The position numbers and the translations under genes were made by a program. This document shows, one piece after another, positions 26,187 through 34,713 of a stretch of DNA of 64,000 nt (position 1 is the stretch's first letter; each line of letters opens with the position of its first letter). Origin of the DNA: Elusimicrobia bacterium CG_4_9_14_3_um_filter_62_55 (lineage in GTDB: Bacteria; Elusimicrobiota; Elusimicrobia; UBA1565); assembly GCA_002790095.1 (NCBI GenBank), contig PFUL01000182.1, forward strand, positions 21,769 through 85,768. The letters run 5' to 3'. The notes beneath the pieces are model-generated. The model worked only from the letters and a program-made list of their open reading frames with translations, was not told the origin of the DNA and made no database searches.

Positions 26187-27641
26187 CTATGCGACGATGC
26201 CTTTTTCGCGAAGGAAATGGCGAATCTTGGAGCGGGCGCGGGCCGTTTTCACGATTTCGAGCCAGCCTTTATTGGGTTTCGAATTTTTTTTGGTCAATAT
26301 CTGGCAGATATCGCCCGACTTCAACTCATAGTCGAGTTTCACCATTTTGTTGTTCACGCGCGCGCCGACGCACATCATCCCGATTTCGGTGTGAACGGCG
26401 AACGCGAAATCCAGCGGCGTGGCGCCGGCGGGAAGCGGCTTCACTTCCCCGGCGGGCGTGAAAATGAAAACCTGATGCAGCTCCAAATCGGTCTTGAGGC
26501 TTTCGATGAACTCGCGCGGGCTTTTAAGGTCCTGGAGCCACTCAATCCACTGCCGAAGCCAATTGAGCTTTTCCTCGAGATGCTCGTCTTTGCCGCTCTT
26601 CTCCGAGCCCACTTTGTAGCGCCAATGCGCGGCGATTCCATATTCCGCGGTTCGGTGCATCTCCTCGGTCCGAATCTGAATCTCAATCAAGTCCCCGTGG
26701 CGCGTCATGATCGTGGTATGGAGGCTCTGGTAGAGGTTCACCTTCGGGACGGAAATGTAGTCGGTGAAGCTCCCGGCGACGGGCTTGAATTCGGAATGAA
26801 CGATGCCCAAAAGGGCGTAGCAGTTGGCGATCGTCGGGGTGATGATGCGCACGCCCATCGCGTCCTGAATTTCCTCGAAGGTTTTCTCCTGGCGCTTCAT
26901 CTTTTGGTAGATGGACCAAAGGGTCTTCGCGCGGCCGAGGATCCGGTATTCCATGTTCGTCGGCGTAAGTTTTTCTTCGAGAGTCGTGCGAAAGGAGGTG
27001 AGCGCGTGCTCGCGGCTTGCCGTGATGGCGCGAACCTTCACGCTGAGTTCTTCGAACTCTTTCGGGTGAATGTATTGAAACGCGAGATCTTCGAGTTCGC
27101 TCTTGAGCTGAAACATCCCAAGCCGGTGCGCCAAGGGGGCGTAGAGCGTGATGGTTTCGTAAGCCTTGCGTTCCTGCTTTTCCCTCGAAAGGTAGTTGAG
27201 GGTCTTCATGTTGTGCAGGCGGTCTGCCAGCTTGATCAGGACCACGCGGATGTCCTGCGCGGTAGCGAGCATCATCTTGCGCCAATTCTCGGCCTGCGCC
27301 TCGTCACGGGAGGTGAAGTTGAGCGAGTCCAGCTTGGTGACGCCTTCGACGAGGCGCGCGATTTCCTCTCCAAACTCGCGCTCAAGCTCCTCCTTGGTGG
27401 TCGGAGTGTCCTCGAGGACGTCATGAAGCAGCCCCGCGCAGACCGTGGGGAGATCGAGCTTGAACTCAATGAGAGTTTCCGCCACGGCGGTGCAATGGAT
27501 GAAATAGTGCTCTCCGGAAGCCCGCGCCTGATTCTGGTGCGCCTTCTCCGAGTAGCGAAACGCCTTTTCAAATAATTCGGGATCCACGTTGGGGGCGTAG
27601 ATTTTCAGGTTTTCCAGCATCGTGCGCGCGTCGGGACTCAT
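26187..27641 (-). CDS. RelA/SpoT-family (p)ppGpp synthetase/hydrolase, no ACT domain
   Basis: 484 residues. N-terminal HD hydrolase domain (AGLLHDVLEDTPTTKEELE near residue 70, followed by VEGVTKLDSLNF), synthetase domain (YRILGRAKTLWSIYQKMKRQ, DAMGVRIITP, VNLYQSLHTTIM and EIQIRTEEMHRTAEYGIAAHW read in parts), then TGS (IFTPAGEVKPLPAGATPLDF). It ends soon after TGS, so the helical, zinc-finger and ACT parts of typical 720-residue RSH enzymes are absent, and ribosome- or amino-acid-linked control may differ. Both catalytic centres look intact. It overlaps msbA by 4 bases, tying alarmone synthesis to envelope genes. Confidence 0.93.
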   Translation of the reverse strand: MSPDARTMLENLKIYAPNVDPELFEKAFRYSEKAHQNQARASGEHYFIHCTAVAETLIEFKLDLPTVCAGLLHDVLEDTPTTKEELEREFGEEIARLVEGVTKLDSLNFTSRDEAQAENWRKMMLATAQDIRVVLIKLADRLHNMKTLNYLSREKQERKAYETITLYAPLAHRLGMFQLKSELEDLAFQYIHPKEFEELSVKVRAITASREHALTSFRTTLEEKLTPTNMEYRILGRAKTLWSIYQKMKRQEKTFEEIQDAMGVRIITPTIANCYALLGIVHSEFKPVAGSFTDYISVPKVNLYQSLHTTIMTRHGDLIEIQIRTEEMHRTAEYGIAAHWRYKVGSEKSGKDEHLEEKLNWLRQWIEWLQDLKSPREFIESLKTDLELHQVFIFTPAGEVKPLPAGATPLDFAFAVHTEIGMMCVGARVNNKMVKLDYELKSGDICQILTKKNSKPNKGWLEIVKTARARSKIRHFLREKGIVA

Positions 27642-29449
27642 ACAGGATCTCCATCGGGAATCGCGACTTGCAGCGCGTACAGCTTCTTGTAAATCCCGTT
27701 GGCAGCGAGCAGTTCTGCGTGCGATCCCGTCTCTTCGACGCGGCCGCTGTTGAGCACCACGATCCGGTCCGCGTTCTGAATGGTGGAGAGACGGTGCGCG
27801 ATCACGATGGAGGTTCGCCCGGACATCACCGTCTCCAGCGCCCGCTGCACCTCTTTCTCGCTTGTCGAATCCAGGTTGCTCGTCGCTTCGTCGAGAATCA
27901 GAATTTCGGGATCGCGCAGGACCGCGCGCGCGATCGCCAGGCGCTGCCTCTGTCCCCCGGAAAGTCTCAGGCCCCGGTCCCCAAGCGGCGTCTGGTAGCC
28001 TTTCGGAAGCTGCCGGATGAATTCGTCCGCGTTGGCCACGCGGGCGGCTTCGACGACGGCTTCGAGCGGAGAATCCTCCCGGCCGATCGCGATGTTCCCG
28101 AGCACGGTTTCGTTGAAGAGCATGGTTTCCTGAGTGACCAGACCGATGCGCTCCCGGACGGTGCGGATATCCAAATCGCGAAGATCGTCGGCGTCGAAAA
28201 AGAGCGCGCCCGCCGACGGATCGTAGAGCCGCAGCAGGAGTTGGACCAAGGTACTTTTCCCGGAACCGGAAGGGCCGACGATGGCGACGGTTTCGCCTCG
28301 GCGGACCTCGAAGGAAACGCGGTCGAGGGCCGGCGTTTCACGCGAGGGATACTGGAAAAGCACTTGATCGAGGCGAACGGCGGTTTCCAGACCGGTGAAC
28401 TTTCTGGCCCCGGGACGATCGATGATGTTGGGGCGCTCTTCGAGCAATTGGAAGATTCTTTCCCCCGAGGCGAGGCCGCGCTGAAGTTCCGAATTGAGCT
28501 TGCCGAGGTTCTTCACCGGGGCGTAGGCGGAGAAAAACGCGGTCAAAAAGGCGCCGAAGGATCCGGCGTCCATGCGGCCGAGCGCGATTTCACGCCCGCC
28601 GAAAAATACGAGCGACGCCATGATGATGGATCCCAAAAATTCCATCAGCGGTCCCGAGAGGGCGGTGGCCCTCAAGTAGCGCATCATCTGCACGAAGAAG
28701 CTTTGGTTCTCCGCTTGGAACTTGCGGATGGCGCCCTCTTCGTAATTGAGCGCCTTGATGAGCATCATTCCGTGCAGGCTTTCCTGGAAGCGGTGGTAGA
28801 TGTCCCCCATGATCGCCTGACTCTTCGAGCTGGAATCGCGCATCTTTCGTCCCAGGGGGATGATGACCGCCGAGGCGATCGGGATGATGGCCAGGGCGAC
28901 CAGCGCGAAGCGCCAGTTTAGAAAGAACAGCGACGTCATCAGCACGATGATCGTCAATAGGTCTCGGATCAGGTAGAGGGGAACGAATTGAAGCATTGAT
29001 TGAACGAGCGTCAGATCGTTGGTGACGCGGGCCAGAACCTCTCCCGCGCGCTGGGCGCTGTAGAACTCCAGCGATAGACGGTGGAGGTGGCGGAAGAGAT
29101 CTTCGCGCATCTCCTGCGTGATCCGCTGTCCCAGCCAACTCATCAAATAGTTTTGAGCGTAGGCGGCTCCGGATTTTACGGCGATCAAAAGCGGAACGCT
29201 GATCGTGATCAGCCACAGCGTCCGGTACGAAATCGTCTTATCGAGCAGAGGGCCGGCGATCTGCGAAATGACGACGTCGAGCTGCGAGCCGGTCAAATCT
29301 TCGCCTTTAAATAGGCCGTTGACGACAAACCGGATGAGCAGCACGGTGGCCCCGTTGGAAAGGGCGACGAGAATCATCGCCATCGCGGCCTGATAGAAGC
29401 GCAGGCGATAGGGCTTCAAGTACGGCAGGAATTTCTTCGCGAGATTCAT
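27638..29449 (-). CDS. msbA: Lipid A flippase-type ABC transporter
   Basis: 603 residues, half-transporter with six N-terminal helices followed by an ATPase. Walker A is VGPSGSGKSTLVQLL (near 390), the Q-loop is VTQETMLFNETVLGN, the signature is LSGGQRQRLAIARAVLRDPE, and Walker B is ILILDEATSNLDS. Many ABC exporters look like this; its place between lpxB and the RSH gene in the lipid A operon makes lipid A/core translocation the best reading. It overlaps both neighbours by 4 bases. Confidence 0.9.
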   Translation of the reverse strand: MNLAKKFLPYLKPYRLRFYQAAMAMILVALSNGATVLLIRFVVNGLFKGEDLTGSQLDVVISQIAGPLLDKTISYRTLWLITISVPLLIAVKSGAAYAQNYLMSWLGQRITQEMREDLFRHLHRLSLEFYSAQRAGEVLARVTNDLTLVQSMLQFVPLYLIRDLLTIIVLMTSLFFLNWRFALVALAIIPIASAVIIPLGRKMRDSSSKSQAIMGDIYHRFQESLHGMMLIKALNYEEGAIRKFQAENQSFFVQMMRYLRATALSGPLMEFLGSIIMASLVFFGGREIALGRMDAGSFGAFLTAFFSAYAPVKNLGKLNSELQRGLASGERIFQLLEERPNIIDRPGARKFTGLETAVRLDQVLFQYPSRETPALDRVSFEVRRGETVAIVGPSGSGKSTLVQLLLRLYDPSAGALFFDADDLRDLDIRTVRERIGLVTQETMLFNETVLGNIAIGREDSPLEAVVEAARVANADEFIRQLPKGYQTPLGDRGLRLSGGQRQRLAIARAVLRDPEILILDEATSNLDSTSEKEVQRALETVMSGRTSIVIAHRLSTIQNADRIVVLNSGRVEETGSHAELLAANGIYKKLYALQVAIPDGDPV

Positions 29450-30618
29450 CGAGCGGCCTCGGAAGGCTTCCGACTTCGGATTTCGCGGAGTACGGCGTCC
29501 GCAGCCCTGTCGATCGCACCGCTTCCGCCGAGTACGTCCCGCAGGGCGGCGAGTTCGCGGCGCATTTTATGGAGCGCGCGGGGGTCCTCGAGAATGTTCA
29601 GCGCGGCCGCCGCGATCGACTCCGCGGTCGCCTCATGCTGGATCAATTCCGGAACCAGACGCTTTCCCGCGAGGATGTTGGGCATCGCGATATGTTCGAC
29701 CTTAACAAGCGCCCGCGCCAGAAAATAGGTGGGCCAGGAAAGTTTATAAACGACGACCATGGGCAGACCGAGGAGGGCATTCTCGAGCGTCGCCGTCCCC
29801 GAGGAGGTCAGGACCAGGTCCTGCCGCGCTCGCTCAAAATAATCGGATTCCCGGACAATCCCGGCGCGCTTGCCCTTCGGGGAACGCCAGCGGCGAACGT
29901 GGGGCTGATAGGCGGCGTCCGGCTGTTGCGGCGCAGCGAAAACCGAAAGCTCCAGGTTCGGGTAGTCCTTGGCGATTCTCGACGCAGCCTTCAGAAGAAG
30001 AGGCAGGTGTCTCTTCAATTCGGACCCGCGCGATCCCGGAAGGATCCCGATTCGGAGGCTTCGTCCGCGGGAGCGATCCAGGTCAGGAGCGGGGAGACGC
30101 TCGAGAAGCGGGTGGCCGATCCAAGTCACCGGGACGCCGCTTTCCCGGTACAAGCGCTCCTCGAAAGGGAAGATCACGAGCATGCGCGACACGAAGCGCT
30201 TGAGCATTCGGATTCTTCCCGGCCTCGATGCCCAGACCTGAGGGCTGATGAGATAAACCGATGGAATTCCGGCGGCGTCGGCGGCGCCCAGCACGCGCCG
30301 GTTGAACCCATAGAAGTCGATGGGAATAAAAAGGTCGACGCGTTCCAAGGCGAATAGGCGCTTGATGCGTGAAAGCAGAGAAAAAAACATCGGGATTCGG
30401 CGGGCCGGTTCCACGAACCCGGTGACCGCGATGGAGGCGAGGTCCGTCAGAAACCGGTCTCCGCGGCGTTCGTCGAGCGTCTCGCGCATGAGTTTTCCCG
30501 CGGCGGCGATCACCCGCACATCGTCCGAACGCCGGCGAAGCGCCTTGACAAGCATCGCGCCGTACAGGTCGCCGGAGGGATCTCCTGCGACAATTAAAAC
30601 GGTGCGCGAACCGCTCAA
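29446..30618 (-). CDS. lpxB: Lipid-A-disaccharide synthase
   Basis: 390 residues, GT-B glycosyltransferase (family 19). It joins UDP-2,3-diacylglucosamine and lipid X. Signature starts are VLIVAGDPSGDLYGAMLVKA, later LISPQVWASRPGRIRMLKRF, IGHPLLER, GILPGSRGSELKRHLP and LTSSGTATLENALLGLPMVV. Length is normal. Overlaps msbA and the Gfo/Idh gene by 4 bases each. Nothing essential appears missing. Confidence 0.96.
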   Translation of the reverse strand: MSGSRTVLIVAGDPSGDLYGAMLVKALRRRSDDVRVIAAAGKLMRETLDERRGDRFLTDLASIAVTGFVEPARRIPMFFSLLSRIKRLFALERVDLFIPIDFYGFNRRVLGAADAAGIPSVYLISPQVWASRPGRIRMLKRFVSRMLVIFPFEERLYRESGVPVTWIGHPLLERLPAPDLDRSRGRSLRIGILPGSRGSELKRHLPLLLKAASRIAKDYPNLELSVFAAPQQPDAAYQPHVRRWRSPKGKRAGIVRESDYFERARQDLVLTSSGTATLENALLGLPMVVVYKLSWPTYFLARALVKVEHIAMPNILAGKRLVPELIQHEATAESIAAAALNILEDPRALHKMRRELAALRDVLGGSGAIDRAADAVLREIRSRKPSEAAR

Positions 30619-31670
30619 GGACGCGGCTCCTGTTCGGAACCTAGATTCTTGCTCAGCGAGCGGGCGGCGTTGCGAATGGCCCCGCCGATGCGAGGCAAAA
30701 AAGACGCGGAGCCGCCGTGGCTGCCCACTTCGTATTTTTCGAGTTCCTCCGTGATTTGGAGCGCCAGTTTCAAGGCTTCGATCCCATATTCAGCCGACGG
30801 CCACGGTTTGCGGTTATTGCGGATGCACTCCGTGAAATGGTCGATCTCGATGTCGAGCGAACCCCGCCGCGTCAGTCGGGGGGTCACACGTTCGACATCC
30901 TTGAGCAGATTCTTGATGTCCGGCCGCTTTTTACGGTAAACGTCGAGCGACGCATTCAGGTAGTCCAGGGATATGTAGGAGGACTCCTGGAAAATACGGA
31001 TTTTTCGGCAGCGTTTCAGCGAAATGCGGCTTGCGGTCAAATCGGCGATGCACCCGTTTTCGAAACGCACGCGGACATTGGCGATGTCCTCGTGTTTGGA
31101 TATGAGGCTGGCTCCGAGAGCCTCAAGGCTGGTGACTTTCGAGTCGACCAAGGTCAGAAGGATGTCGAGGTCGTGGATCATTAAATCAAGAACGACCCCG
31201 ATTCCCGCCATGCGCGGATCATAGGGCCCTAGGCGCTCGACCGTCAAAAACCGCGGTTCGCTGATATGTTCGATCGCGGCGAGTACCGCCGGGTTGAACC
31301 GTTCGACGTGTCCGACCTGCAGCTGCACGCCGCGGTCTTGGGATTTGTCGAGAAGCAGGCGAGCCTCGTCGATGTTCGAGGCGATGGGCTTTTCGATCAA
31401 AGTATGAAGGCCGGCCTCGAGCGACGCCATGCCGATTTCGTAATGGCGTTCCGTCGGGACGGCTACTATGACCGCGTCGATTTTCGGAAGCAGTTCCCGA
31501 TAGTCGCTGAAAGCCATCGCGCCGCAGCGCCACGCCGCGATCTGCGCGCTCCAAGTGTTCGTGTCGCAAATCCCGACGAGTTCGACGTCGTCGCGTTTGG
31601 AAATCACCTTCGCGTGGTTCGTTCCCATCCGCCCGGCGCCGATGACCCCGAATCTGAGTTTTTCCTTCAT
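30615..31670 (-). CDS. Gfo/Idh/MocA oxidoreductase in lipid A operon (GnnA-like)
   Basis: 351 residues. The Rossmann motif is FGVIGAGRMGTNHAKVISKR, followed by EKPIASNIDEA and the conserved VGHVERFNPAV. It lies between lpxI and lpxB. In some bacteria GnnA, of this family, oxidises UDP-GlcNAc at C3 so that GnnB, a DegT-family aminotransferase, can make UDP-GlcNAc3N for amide-linked lipid A. No gnnB is in this operon, so either it lies elsewhere or this enzyme does something else. Similar orphan genes sit at this spot in other phyla. NAD(P) dependence follows from the family. Confidence 0.85.
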   Translation of the reverse strand: MKEKLRFGVIGAGRMGTNHAKVISKRDDVELVGICDTNTWSAQIAAWRCGAMAFSDYRELLPKIDAVIVAVPTERHYEIGMASLEAGLHTLIEKPIASNIDEARLLLDKSQDRGVQLQVGHVERFNPAVLAAIEHISEPRFLTVERLGPYDPRMAGIGVVLDLMIHDLDILLTLVDSKVTSLEALGASLISKHEDIANVRVRFENGCIADLTASRISLKRCRKIRIFQESSYISLDYLNASLDVYRKKRPDIKNLLKDVERVTPRLTRRGSLDIEIDHFTECIRNNRKPWPSAEYGIEALKLALQITEELEKYEVGSHGGSASFLPRIGGAIRNAARSLSKNLGSEQEPRP

Positions 31671-32512
31671 TCCGAGGCCTCCGCGATTCCGACGACGGCG
31701 ATCCCAAGCCGGTTCGCGCGCGCGAGAAACTCTTCGCGGTCGAACAACAGGGTTTTCCCCGCTTCAACGGCGAGCGCCGTCGCGCCCGCGGCCTCAAGCG
31801 TATCCAGCGTATCGAGTCCGACGACCGGAAGATCGAAGCGAAAATCTTGACGGGGCTTGGCGACTTTCACCAAAACGAGTCCGTTTTTTTTGGGGCGCGT
31901 CCCCTTCGTGCCGGCGAGTTCGGCCGCGCGCATCACCGCCGCGTCGGTCCCTTCCATCGCTTCGACGGCGACGATCGCCCGATCCTTAACGACGACGCTT
32001 TGTCCAATATCGAAACCGGCGGAGGCCTTCGCCGCGCCGCGGCCGAGGTCGATGTCCGCCGCTTCCTGCTCCGTCGGTTTGCGTCGGCTCAGGACTCCCT
32101 CGCCCGCGACGAGATTCTGCAAATAAGTAGCCGATGAGATCAGCGTCATTCCTTCCTTCGAAAACTCGTCGGCGATGGCCGACAGGATTGTATCGGTCCG
32201 GCGGTCCTTAAGCGAGGCGAGAATTCTTACGGCTCTCAGATCCGGCAGGATGCCGCCGAACAGGGACTTGTGCTGCACCTTCCCGGCCATCACCACGCGT
32301 TCGACGCCGGCGTCTTTGAGCGTCTTCAAAGGGCCGTTCACGCGCCCGAGCGTAAACGGGTGATAGGCGTCCACGAGGGCCGCGAGGCTCTCGTCGGTGA
32401 CGCCCTTCAGCGCGATCGCGACGACGCGCTCCCCCTGTTTCTTGGCCTCGCGCGCGAACAGGAGCGGAAAGCGTCCCGAGCCCGCGATAAGGCCGATCGG
32501 TGCGTCGGTCAG
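31667..32512 (-). CDS. lpxI: UDP-2,3-diacylglucosamine diphosphatase, LpxI type, CTG start
   Basis: 281 residues. Hydrolyses UDP-2,3-diacylglucosamine to lipid X, replacing LpxH. The N-terminal IGLIAGSGRFPLLFAREAKK, AGKVQHKSLFGG and the C-terminal PVVGLDTLDTLEAAGATALA identify it. No ATG, GTG or TTG in this frame precedes the conserved N-terminus; the only one, GTG at 32374, would cut off 46 residues. A CTG at 32512-32510 overlaps the lpxA stop (CTGA) and has AGGAGG seven bases before it. I therefore assign a CTG start. About the length of Caulobacter LpxI. Confidence 0.9.
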   Translation of the reverse strand: MTDAPIGLIAGSGRFPLLFAREAKKQGERVVAIALKGVTDESLAALVDAYHPFTLGRVNGPLKTLKDAGVERVVMAGKVQHKSLFGGILPDLRAVRILASLKDRRTDTILSAIADEFSKEGMTLISSATYLQNLVAGEGVLSRRKPTEQEAADIDLGRGAAKASAGFDIGQSVVVKDRAIVAVEAMEGTDAAVMRAAELAGTKGTRPKKNGLVLVKVAKPRQDFRFDLPVVGLDTLDTLEAAGATALAVEAGKTLLFDREEFLARANRLGIAVVGIAEASE

Positions 32513-33318
32513 GCGGCGACCTCCTCGGCGGCATTCTCCGCTGCCGCGGGCCGAGTGACTCCGCGGGTCTTCAAAGATTCTTCGACAAAAGCGATCATCC
32601 CCGCGGCGGCGGCGGGCGGAGCGGCCTCTTTGGCCTTCCGGATCGCCTCCTCCATGGGAAGCGAGCCCATGAAAAGGTCGCGGTAGGCTTTTCGGATCGC
32701 CTTCACTTCGGCCGGCGGCAAACCGGAGCGGCGAAGTCCTACGACGTTGACGCCTCGAAGCACGGCGCGGTCGCCCTGCGCGAGGCAGAAGGGGGGCACG
32801 TCTTTGTTGATCATCGCGCCGCCCGAAGCCATTACGCCGGCGCCGATGCGCACGAACTGGTGGATGCCGACATGCGCCGAGAGTACGCAGCCGTCTCCGA
32901 GCGTTACGTGTCCCGCAAGCGCGGAGAAGGAAACCATGATCACATGGTCGCCGATGACGCAGTCGTGAGCGACGTGCGTGAACGAGCAGAACAGGCAGTT
33001 CGACCCGATACGGGTCTCCCCCGAGGCCTTTGTGCCGCGGTTTAACTGGCAGTATTCGCGGACAATGTTGTTGTCGCCCATGCGAAGCGGCGCGGACTCC
33101 CCGCTGAATTTCAGGTCCTGGGGCGCCGTGCCGACCGAGGCATGATGGAAGATGCGGTTGTACTTTCCGATTTCGGAGAACTCCACAACGGTATGCGCGC
33201 CGACGGTCGTGCCTTCTCCGAGGACAGCGCCCTCGCCGATCACGGCGTAGGGACCGACGTCCACCGAGGGATGCAGTTTCGCCGATTCATGGACGATCGC
33301 GGTGGGGTGAATCGTCAT
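32509..33318 (-). CDS. lpxA: UDP-N-acetylglucosamine O-acyltransferase
   Basis: 269 residues, left-handed parallel beta helix built of hexapeptide repeats. Transfers a hydroxyacyl chain from ACP to the 3-position of UDP-GlcNAc, the first step of lipid A. The conserved THVAHDCVIGDHV contains the catalytic histidine (residue 118, matching His125 of the E. coli enzyme), and QDLKFSGESAPLRMGDNN matches the family. A C-terminal helical part follows. It begins one base after fabZ stops. The nearby GnnA-like gene raises the question whether it makes ester or amide. Confidence 0.96.
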   Translation of the reverse strand: MTIHPTAIVHESAKLHPSVDVGPYAVIGEGAVLGEGTTVGAHTVVEFSEIGKYNRIFHHASVGTAPQDLKFSGESAPLRMGDNNIVREYCQLNRGTKASGETRIGSNCLFCSFTHVAHDCVIGDHVIMVSFSALAGHVTLGDGCVLSAHVGIHQFVRIGAGVMASGGAMINKDVPPFCLAQGDRAVLRGVNVVGLRRSGLPPAEVKAIRKAYRDLFMGSLPMEEAIRKAKEAAPPAAAAGMIAFVEESLKTRGVTRPAAAENAAEEVAA

Positions 33319-33319
33319 C

Positions 33320-33811
33320 TTACTCCCCCTTCTTGTCGGTCAGCACGAAGGACATCTGGGCCTCCGTGGCGACTTTCCCATCGATGCGCGCGGTGCCTTT
33401 GAATTTCCCCGCGCGGCCTCCGAGCTTGATCACTTCGACTTCCAGCTTCAGCACGTTTCCAGGAAGGACCGGGCTGCGGAACTTGGCGCTTTCTATGCCG
33501 AGAAAGAAGGCGATTTTATTTTCGAATCCGCCGCTCGACATGAGCATGACGCAAGCCGTTTGCGCGAGCGCCTCGATGATCAGGACTCCAGGCATGATCG
33601 GCTGGCTCGGGAAATGTCCGTTGAAGAAGTTCTCGTTGATCGTGACGCACTTCGTGCCGACGGCCCGTTTGTTTTCCTCCATGATGTCGACTCCATCGAC
33701 GAGAAGGAACGGGTAGCGGTGCGGGATCACGGCGCGGACGCCCATCGCGTCGATCCTTCTGATCGGCGCGGCATCGGCGGCGGCGTTATTGTCAGTGGTT
33801 TCAGTAGTCAT
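33320..33811 (-). CDS. fabZ: 3-hydroxyacyl-ACP dehydratase
   Basis: 163 residues, hot-dog fold. Dehydrates 3-hydroxyacyl-ACP in fatty acid synthesis, competing with LpxA/LpxD for the same substrate. PHRYPFLLVDGV and the catalytic NENFFNGHFPSQPIMPGVLI with its histidine, followed by EALAQTACV containing the glutamate, are intact. About 20 extra residues lead the core. Located between lpxC and lpxA as a separate gene, unlike the LpxC-FabZ fusion of Bacteroidota. Confidence 0.95.
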   Translation of the reverse strand: MTTETTDNNAAADAAPIRRIDAMGVRAVIPHRYPFLLVDGVDIMEENKRAVGTKCVTINENFFNGHFPSQPIMPGVLIIEALAQTACVMLMSSGGFENKIAFFLGIESAKFRSPVLPGNVLKLEVEVIKLGGRAGKFKGTARIDGKVATEAQMSFVLTDKKGE

Positions 33812-33828
33812 CGTTTTCCTCCGGACGG

Positions 33829-34713
33829 TTAGCGTGCGTGCTCGGCCTTCCCGCGCATTTTGATCGCGCTCTGGTTGAGCAGTTTCGCGAACTCGATGTT
33901 GTGTGCGTGCCCCGGGCGGGTCACTTCGATCCTTACTTTAAAGAGCGAGCGTCCCACGAGCGAGAGATCCCCGATCAGATCGAGGATCTTGTGTCGAACG
34001 AACTCGTCTTCGAAACGGAGTCCGTCGGGCGTCGTGTGGATCTTGTCTTGACCGATCACGACGGCGTTTTCGAGGCTGCCCCCCTGGGCGAGTCCCTGCG
34101 ACTTGAGAAATTCAATCTCATGTTCGAAGCAGAACGTCCGTGCCCCCGCGAGTTCCGCCACGTAAGACTCCTGATCGACGCGGATGGAGAGGTCCAGGCG
34201 CGGAACGAGAGGATGGTCGTGGATGAGCGAGGCGTGGATGTCGAAATGATCGGAGGGGACCGCCCTGTAAATCGATCCCTTGTCTTCGTAGGTCACTTCC
34301 TCCGGAATGACGAGGTAGCGCTTGGGTTCCTCGTAATGCTTCACCCCCGCCTTGAGCAGCGCTTTAAAGAACGGCAGCGCGGAACCGTCCATCGCAGGGG
34401 GTTCGTTGGCCGAGACGAGGATATCGGCGTTGTCGATTCCCAACCCCGTCAGGGCCGACAAGACGTGCTCGACGGTATGCACGTTCGCGTCTCCGAGGCC
34501 GAGATTCGTTCCGCGGACCGTCGCGACGACGAACCCGAGGCGGGCCGGAATCATAGGGGGCCCCGGAAGGTCGGTCCGGAAGAATCGGACGCCCGCGTTC
34601 GCCGGAGCGGGGCGGAAGGTGAGCCGGGAAGGATTGCCGGTGTGCAGGCCGATGCCCTCGAGAGTCGTTTCGTTCGCTACGGTGGTTTGGTTTTCCAGTT
34701 TAGCTTTCTGCAT
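33829..34713 (-). CDS. lpxC: UDP-3-O-acyl-N-acetylglucosamine deacetylase
   Basis: 294 residues. Zinc amidase catalysing the committed step of lipid A. LEGIGLHTGNPSRLTFRPAP opens the protein. VHTVEHVLSALTGLGIDNAD carries catalytic Glu82 and zinc ligand His83. RHKILDLIGDLSLVG supplies His241 and Asp245, and PGHAHN supplies His269. All key residues are present. Its start overlaps the end of lpxD by 14 bases. Confidence 0.97.
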   Translation of the reverse strand: MQKAKLENQTTVANETTLEGIGLHTGNPSRLTFRPAPANAGVRFFRTDLPGPPMIPARLGFVVATVRGTNLGLGDANVHTVEHVLSALTGLGIDNADILVSANEPPAMDGSALPFFKALLKAGVKHYEEPKRYLVIPEEVTYEDKGSIYRAVPSDHFDIHASLIHDHPLVPRLDLSIRVDQESYVAELAGARTFCFEHEIEFLKSQGLAQGGSLENAVVIGQDKIHTTPDGLRFEDEFVRHKILDLIGDLSLVGRSLFKVRIEVTRPGHAHNIEFAKLLNQSAIKMRGKAEHAR

